From Chondrosia reniformis (Eukaryota; Porifera; Demospongiae; Chondrillida; Chondrillidae), in the NCBI GenBank assembly GCA_947172415.1, contig OX359198.1:775401-839400 (forward strand): a stretch of DNA of 64,000 nt, written 5' to 3'. Position numbers and translations under genes: made by a program. The notes below the pieces were generated by a model that had not been told where the DNA came from, did no database searches, and saw only the letters and a list, made by a program, of their open reading frames with translations. Shown here one piece after another: positions 58,023-64,000 of this stretch (the stretch's first letter is position 1; each line of letters starts with the position of its first letter).

Positions 58023-58944
58023 TGACTATGAGTGTTAGGTAGTACATAGGTAGGTAGATAGGTATATTGAAAATTGATTCTATGTTGATGCACTTTGTTT
58101 TCACAATTTCCCAGCTACTAGTACTAGCTTCATATTCATTTTAATTAGTGTTAATGCTATTTAGAAGTGTGGTTAAACTGATACCCTGGCCTGAACCATC
58201 TGTTCTTGTATTACATGGTTGTGTTCACTTATTAATCGCATCATAATATATCTGTAGATACAGTTATCGGAAAGATGCATTTTAGAATAATCTGAAGCAG
58301 CCATTTTACACTCATTCAGTAGTAGTAGAAGTTGTGTAGTGGTAGTAAAAAAGTTTCCACTCAGTTCCATGAAACTTCCAATTTGCCCCTGTAATACACA
58401 CACCCTTTCACTGGTTGCTTGGATACCATCCTCTTTGTTTCCTTGTGTAGGTACATGAGCAAGTAATAGGAACTTTACTGTTAATCATGAAACAGTACTA
58501 CTGCTGCAAAACCTTATTTCATTACAGCTTTCTTTGTAATTTGGTTATTCACTATTGTATAATCTACTTACATAATATTATAATACATATGCATACATAT
58601 TGTATAATATACATACATAATATTATAAATACATTACATACATATTATAATACATATGCATACATACATACATGATGTACATTACTATGGTCAGAAATCC
58701 TTAGCTGTTTTATAATCACATATAACAAGATGATAATGAACAGTTTGTGGTATCCCTTTCAGTCTTTATATGTGTCTAATTGTTAGTAGACTGTTGAATA
58801 TTTCAATATAATATTATTGTGATGTGTAACCACTGAATAATCATTGAGACATAAGACTTGTATTTACTTTATTAGAAAAAGACAACCAAACACTATATAT
58901 CTCCATTCTTTATCATATACATTATCTAACACACCATTTTTCAA

Positions 58945-59000
58945 CATGAAAAATCTAAGATACCATTTTCCTACATGCTATATGCCTATTCTGTAAAATG
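58945..59000 (-). mobile_element. Dispersed repeat family 1, 3'-end fragment
   Basis: CATGAAAAATCTAAGATACC followed by ATTTTCCTACATGC and TATATGCCTATTCTGTAAAA, identical to the first 55 bp of the copy at 39825. Confidence 0.75.
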
Positions 59001-59741
59001 CAATAACATGCAATTTACATCATATGAACATTTAACCTTGAAGAGATGTACTGATTTTCCCATTTACACAAGTGGTAATTTTCTAATGGAAGAAGCTATA
59101 CATGCGTCTTAGTGCTGTTTACTGGTCATTTTAAATAGTTTGGAAGGCCTCATTTTCCCTTTACTACACCTTCTAATTAACACCACAGAAAGTCTACTAA
59201 ATGGTCGGATGAACCCATAAACATACAGTGAAAGTGAACATGAGTATGTACTCTGTGTCTACAGGTAATATGATAACAGCCAACAGCCATTAAAAATCAT
59301 ATTACAAGAAAGATTTGTACCAGATAATAATATTTATATAACTCTTGATTGTTACCATGAAATTAATACCCTAAATTTAAACATGTATAATACAATGTCA
59401 TACCTATTATATACTGTAATTATATGAAACTAAGGCTAGATATAAATAGATATAAAAAATAATATGCATTTCTAATTCATAATGGGTAAATGTACATTAA
59501 TGATTGATGTACAGTATAATTATTAATATTAATAATTTGCCACATGCTCACCATGACCAGTATATAAAGTATTATTCTGCTATGTTTTCTCCCCCTAGCC
59601 ACTCAAAAAGAGTGAGACATTGATGAGACATCTGACCTTAAGGTCAGATTTTGATCTTTGATCTTCTGATCTTGAACCATTTAAAATATCCATATTAGAT
59701 ACAGTTTTCCAAATATGGAAGTGAGCTTTGAGTTTGTGTGT

Positions 59742-59749
59742 GTATAAAA
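59742..59749 (+). promoter_or_regulatory. TATA box of orphan membrane-protein gene
   Basis: TATAAAAG, about 92 bp upstream of the ATG at 59841, preceded by a GTGTGTGTG run. A start site near 59772 would give a leader of about 70 nt. Inferred from motif and distance. Confidence 0.6.
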
Positions 59750-59840
59750 GGAACATCACAGTATATATAATATTTCATTGACAAGTGTATATTACAGAGA
59801 AGTTATCAAGTTAGACCACAATCTCTCCCTGATAATCAAA

Positions 59841-61838
59841 ATGGTAGATGCAACTCATCTACATCTCAATACTGTAAGCTACAACAAACCTGTTCCTCTG
59901 GGTAAAGGAAACCATTCTGCCGAGACCAATATGGATACAGGAGAAATAGAAAATAATTCTAATAACAAGGGAGAGCTGCCAAAGAACAAAAGGCTGCAGG
60001 CACTGATAGAGAGGGAGGGGATGAGTTTCCAAAGATATTTTGCTCATTTTCACATTGCAATTATACTTGCCAACATCTTGTGGCAGAGCAAGGTGATTAA
60101 TGAAGAAAATATAAAAATGGCAACAGCATCTGATGTCAAGGAAGTCAAGGATGATTCAAATGAGAAAGAGAATGTCACAAATGATGAGAGTTGTTGCGAC
60201 TTGTGTCATGAAGTATGTTGTGACAATTGCAACCTTTGTTCTAGGATGAGAAGAGAAAGAGTTAAAAATGGTTACAATGCTGTTATTACTTTCTGGAATC
60301 TTGGCATTCATGTACAATGGAGGATTTTGTCCACTCTCCCCATAATTATAGCCCATGTAGCCATCTTTGGTTGTAGTGTTGCTAGGATTGTAATAAAAGA
60401 TTGTAGTACTATAAACACATTTGAAATCCTAGTAATTGTGTCAGCTGTGATTGGATTGGTAATGGGAATGTCAATGTTAGTGTGGGGTGTCTGCTGTAAA
60501 CTGACATACCAATTTGGTGGTGATATTCCGGAAGGCAAGCGTGGTAAGATCATCTTGTGTAATTTTATAGATGTCATAATGATTAGCATCCATGAGTTTC
60601 TTGGAACAGTGATCTTAATATTTTCATTATTGAGTTATAATTTTGTTGGCAACTTTTTCGTGTCTGTGAGTCCATTTACTGGTGTTGCCAGGATACTCTT
60701 CATTGTGAGACTAATCATAACTGTGGCTGTCCTCATTTTGTTTACTGAGCTAATAAGAGGCACTTATATTGGCCGAAATCTGCACTACTTAGACAAGTTA
60801 ATATATTCTTCAGTTTTACATGAAAAAGACTCTGAAGCCATTCAAACTGGTTCTGAAGCAAGTACTGGAGAAGACATTATTTCTTTGGTTAGAGTTGGAA
60901 AGTGCAGCCATTTTCTTGGAAGCTTTCAGTGGAGGCTTATGGTACAAGTAATTATCCACTCAATTTACCACATCATTTCACTTTGTGTGCTGTGTTGGAA
61001 GATTACTAGTGAGAGTAATTTGATACTCAATCATAACACATCCATGATGTCTGATCATAAGAATACCTGCTCATCACCTCTAGTTTCTGATTTTACCACT
61101 TACAATATCTTCTATGTTATTGCCATTGGTCCAGTGGTATCTTATGTAGCGTTCTTCATTACCAACACAACCTGGCTTTTACAATATCTGTCCCTCTTTG
61201 AAAGACATTTCTTGCAAGCAGTGAGGTCACTCCTTCAGAGAATATCCACCAGTAGTTCTATAGAAGACTCCCTAAGCTCTCCAGTGTTGCAGATTGTAAA
61301 TATTTTGTTTGCCAAGAGCGGCATATTAAAAGACCTCTTTGATGGCAATGTCCATTTAAAGGCTAATAGATTAATAGAGAAGAAAATTGATGCCATAGAA
61401 GTTGATATTGAATTACAGAAAACAAAATGCCAAACACTATCCGGGAGGGAAATGATTAAAATCATGACTTTTGTCCCAGCAGCTATTGTTAATGTGGTGC
61501 ATGTGACATTTTTCTTCATTCACATCTTCTTCCTGTTTTGTGGTTTCAATGAAAATGGCCATCATGTCTGTCCATTAGGGCCAACAGATATGGTGTATTA
61601 TTCCTCTCCTCTCAGTTTAGGAAGGATGATTTCTGTTCTTCTCATTTCTGTTGTCATAATATTTTTCTTTCTTCATAATATTCCTCAAGGTTGTGTTGGA
61701 ATAATTTGGATAATTCTTGCTGTTGCCATAGCAATTGTTATAATAATTACAGGCAGCATTGTACTCATTCTTATTGTACTGTTCATATTGCTCTTGATAT
61801 TATATGCCGCAGAAGAAGAAAGGAGATACCATTATTGA
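59841..61838 (+). CDS. Orphan multipass membrane protein, 665 aa
   Basis: Intronless. The start is ATG 59841 (MVDATHLHLNT); the frame further upstream has only TTG. I recognise no family. About 115 polar residues precede a cysteine cluster at about 117-133 (CCDLCHEVCCDNCNLC). Hydrophobic spans of 20 or more residues follow, near 160-182 (LPIIIAHVAIFGCSVARIVI), 190-220 (ILVIVSAVIGLVMGMSMLVW), 240-275, 285-310, 365-390, 420-455, 535-565, 585-610 and 612-655 (one or two spans, VLILIVLFILLLILY): roughly nine or ten helices. A soluble loop (about 450-535) carries LFERHFLQAVRSLLQRIS. It ends with a short polar tail EEERRYHY. The topology (clusters of spans with a large middle loop) is loosely receptor- or transporter-like; no ligand or pore motif seen. 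A TATA box and lack of introns fit a lineage-specific, regulated gene. Confidence 0.7.
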   Translation: MVDATHLHLNTVSYNKPVPLGKGNHSAETNMDTGEIENNSNNKGELPKNKRLQALIEREGMSFQRYFAHFHIAIILANILWQSKVINEENIKMATASDVKEVKDDSNEKENVTNDESCCDLCHEVCCDNCNLCSRMRRERVKNGYNAVITFWNLGIHVQWRILSTLPIIIAHVAIFGCSVARIVIKDCSTINTFEILVIVSAVIGLVMGMSMLVWGVCCKLTYQFGGDIPEGKRGKIILCNFIDVIMISIHEFLGTVILIFSLLSYNFVGNFFVSVSPFTGVARILFIVRLIITVAVLILFTELIRGTYIGRNLHYLDKLIYSSVLHEKDSEAIQTGSEASTGEDIISLVRVGKCSHFLGSFQWRLMVQVIIHSIYHIISLCVLCWKITSESNLILNHNTSMMSDHKNTCSSPLVSDFTTYNIFYVIAIGPVVSYVAFFITNTTWLLQYLSLFERHFLQAVRSLLQRISTSSSIEDSLSSPVLQIVNILFAKSGILKDLFDGNVHLKANRLIEKKIDAIEVDIELQKTKCQTLSGREMIKIMTFVPAAIVNVVHVTFFFIHIFFLFCGFNENGHHVCPLGPTDMVYYSSPLSLGRMISVLLISVVIIFFFLHNIPQGCVGIIWIILAVAIAIVIIITGSIVLILIVLFILLLILYAAEEERRYHY

Positions 61839-62351
61839 TCATATTGCTGTCACTTTAGATGACTTATGCATGTATGTATATATGGATTTGTAATTAATTA
61901 CTGTGTATGATTGTAAGATAGACCTTTTAGTGACCTAGACTATAATTAAGTTTAGTGTTTTTGCATTTGTATTCTGTTTAAACTTTCAACTCTTGTGCAT
62001 TATATATATTGTAATAAATGCTGAATGAATATTATTTAGGGAATCATATCTATAAGCCTGTGTATATGTATACAGGCCGTAATGATATACCTAAGTTAAT
62101 ATGATGCAAGTATATAGCTATTGACATAGCAATATGACTGACAGCTGCATGGGACGAATGGGAACACTATACACCGTACAGATCTGTATCTCCACGTGGA
62201 GACAGCAAACTAAGCGATTACAAGTATATTACGTACAGTATAGTTACGTATAACTATAAAATTATGCCATATATGTATATATGTACGTAGCTCTCAACTG
62301 TCACGTATACTAATTGTAATATTGTTTATATACAATACATTTAATCTTCTC
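61839..62351. other. Convergent intergenic region
   Basis: About 510 bp, with AATAAA at about 62012 following the membrane-protein gene. Otherwise AT-rich with ATATGTATATATG runs. No gene seen. Confidence 0.55.
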
Positions 62352-63916
62352 TTAAGTTTTGTTCACTGCTGAGTACAGAATGTCAGCAGACTGAGGAGGA
62401 ACTTCAGGTGGAGCTTCACTGTCACTGACTTCATCAGTTGAGGGCTCATAGTTAATCTCATCTGCTGGCATTTCACTTGTAGTTTGTTTTGTTATCTTCT
62501 TCACCTTATTTGGTTGAGTATACAATAGTTCAGGATCAGGATTGACTATATACAAATTTTAAAACAAATTTCCTTTATTACATTCGGTATACTATTAGTT
62601 ATATGTGTAACATACCAGCTGATCCTGAAGGCTGTTTTTGTGGCTTCCTTTCCTTATTAGGTTTAGCATATAGGAGATCAGGATCATCAACTGTGACTAT
62701 GTATGTACACAGAATAATAATAATTCAGCTTCTGATCATGAATTACAAACATGATATATATACAATTTCACACCAGACATTGTTCATCAAAGGATTTTAT
62801 ATAAACCTGAAGATTGTCCTGATTTCATATTTGGTTTAGTATACAAGTCTTCCACTTCATTGATTTCTGCATATAGAGACTCTGGATCTTTAACTGTCTT
62901 GGACCCTGATTATAAATATAATCATGCATTGATTAAATATAAATAGATATATATACTACGTATATACTATAGGTATAAGCTATGTATGCATAGGTAAGTT
63001 TGGTCTTGTATATATTTGGTTGGGGACTGAAGTCCTATTAAATGCTGATCAATGATTGCCTCCCAGTCATCCAAGGTGACAAAGATTATCAAAAGAACTA
63101 GTTGTTTTCATTCTCCTTTGGACAGTGTGGTAGTGAGTTTGGATGACTGTCTTCAACTTATTAATTGGTCTCATAATAAGTGAAGATCTTAGTGAAAGGG
63201 TTTACTTATAATTACACTAAGTCTATGAAAAGGCTATGATATCAATAATCATTGCATGGTTGCCAATTAATAAGATTTTAGTCTCCCAACCACAATTTTT
63301 CACTTGGTTGGTTATATAAAATGTCTCTCGCTGATTACTTCTATATATATATGTAATCCACTCCTTGAGGGTTTAGGTAAGCAAAAGTATCAAATTTGCC
63401 AAAATATTCATAATCATAATTGATTTAGTTGAGCATCAGCAAAACTAAATATACAATTCAATTATGATTAACATACGCATATACGTACGTACATCTCTCA
63501 TATCCAGTACTTTTTGGGTTGGTTGTCCAGACTAAACGTTGCAATCGGTAACTTGTGACTACCATTTGAACAACCTTCCCACTAGAATGACGTCACCATG
63601 CATGCAGCGATAACCATTAACTTACGATTACCAATTGCAATGCCAGTCTGGATAACTGACCCAAAAAGTATATACTGTATACTTATTTGGTTTTGTGAGA
63701 TTACTTGTATTACAACTCTCTTCTACTTGTCTCATCGTTGGACTCCGGATTTCATCTAGATCACTATAAATATTCCTCACAAAATCATTATTTTGTTTCA
63801 TGTCTTCATATGCCAAATTATCTACGTCTTCTTTTGAAGTTTGAGGTTTCTGATTTTGATCATCAGTCAATTCTGCAAATGCAACTGGTGTGGAGTCTGA
63901 GGATGATTTCCAGTTT
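62352..63916 (-). CDS. 3' exons of a gene encoding repeated tyrosine motifs; 5' part beyond window
   Basis: Exons by eye: about 63683-63916, 62807-62905, 62616-62690, 62352-62545 (stop TAA 62352-62354). The last three are phase 1 and each encodes one or two copies of a motif (D/P-E-x-LY-x-x-PN): ESLYAEIN and DLYTKPN, then DPDLLYAKPNKERK, then DPELLYTQPNKVKK and a final DILYSAVNKT. The first exon has NLAYEDMK and NIYSDLDEI. Spacing and acidic context upstream of each Tyr look like SH2-docking or ITIM/ITAM-type sites (YxxL/I/V), as found in receptor cytoplasmic tails and adaptors. No membrane span or extracellular domain is inside the window. The donor of the 63683 exon and its joining to 62905 are unresolved; another exon may lie between. 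Confidence 0.6.
62906..63682. other. Intron or unresolved region of the tyrosine-motif gene
   Basis: About 780 bp, AT-rich, with short inverted stretches (for example AAATTGATTTAG-like runs near 63415-63470). No exon could be placed with confidence. Confidence 0.4.
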
Positions 63917-64000
63917 CTATAAGTTAACATGGATAGATACTACTAATGAAAGGATACTGACATGCAATCTATATGGTATACGTAGAAAAGAATCTATCAA

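Larger units (their letters stand above)
57545..59741. other. Intergenic region, protease to membrane-protein gene
   Basis: About 2.2 kb without a supported gene. Contains the hairpin repeat with the palindrome-free site (57923-58022), an AT-rich ATACATAC/ATAATATTATAAT stretch (58555-58680), and a family 1 end fragment at 58945-59000 (AAAAATCTAAGATACCATTT ... GCCTATTCTGTAAAA). Confidence 0.6.

Overview
This is a eukaryotic, AT-rich window with compact, intron-containing genes (introns mostly 60 bp to 2 kb, GT-AG with one probable GC-AG). It is almost certainly from an animal: it holds a complete Wnt ligand with its acylation-site motif, a LIN37-type MuvB subunit, SMC1, KATNAL2 and FBXL14. The compactness, intron-borne minisatellites, sponge-like Wnt and several secreted or membrane proteins with no obvious counterpart suggest an early-branching metazoan, most likely a demosponge. 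The species is inference, not something read from the sequence.

Layout, left to right. 1-9.3 kb: the 3' two thirds of SMC1 (+), hinge to C-terminus, with at least five different minisatellites in its introns. 9.5-10.6 kb: a GRHPR-like 2-hydroxyacid dehydrogenase (-) with an in-frame TAG and altered catalytic residues. 10.8-11.8 kb: an MTCH-type outer-mitochondrial-membrane protein (-). 12.2-13.5 kb: intronless FBXL14 (+). 14.3-23.9 kb: a large secreted protein (-) with seven spondin_N domains and a C-terminal NTR-like module, built by tandem exon duplication, part of it very recent. 24.3-26.3 kb: LIN37 (-), head to head with RAD52 (+, 26.4-29.4 kb) across about 110 bp. 30.2-33.8 kb: a Wnt gene (-). 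33.8-37.8 kb: a repeat-rich intergenic stretch. 37.8-38.3 kb: an orphan basic ORF (+). 38.6-43.8 kb: KATNAL2 (-). 44.0-45.5 kb: an intronless C2H2 zinc-finger gene (-). 45.8-46.2 kb: a small coiled-coil gene (-), divergent from WDR82 (+, 46.3-49.3 kb). 49.6-57.5 kb: a papain-family protease (+) of the 26/29-kDa/CfaD type, with a 3.4-kb 55-bp minisatellite in one intron. 59.8-61.8 kb: an intronless orphan multipass membrane protein (+). 62.4-63.9 kb: the 3' exons of a gene (-) encoding a tail of repeated tyrosine motifs, running off the right edge.

The genes do not form one pathway. Several are chromosome or cell-cycle genes (SMC1, LIN37, RAD52, KATNAL2, WDR82); others are extracellular or signalling genes (spondin/NTR protein, Wnt, FBXL14, protease, tyrosine-motif tail). 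Introns and intergenic DNA carry at least two dispersed repeat families (one about 240 bp, about ten copies; one fold-back family with a conserved CTGANGA-hairpin-GAAAC core, about nine copies), several MITE-like elements, and a 38-bp perfect palindrome inserted with a 7-bp target duplication into a repeat whose empty site also lies in the window.

Best candidates for something undescribed: the spondin_N array gene, the tyrosine-motif exon cassettes, the palindromic micro-insertion, and the fold-back family with its hammerhead-like core. All exon boundaries were placed by eye from splice signals, reading frame and family similarity.
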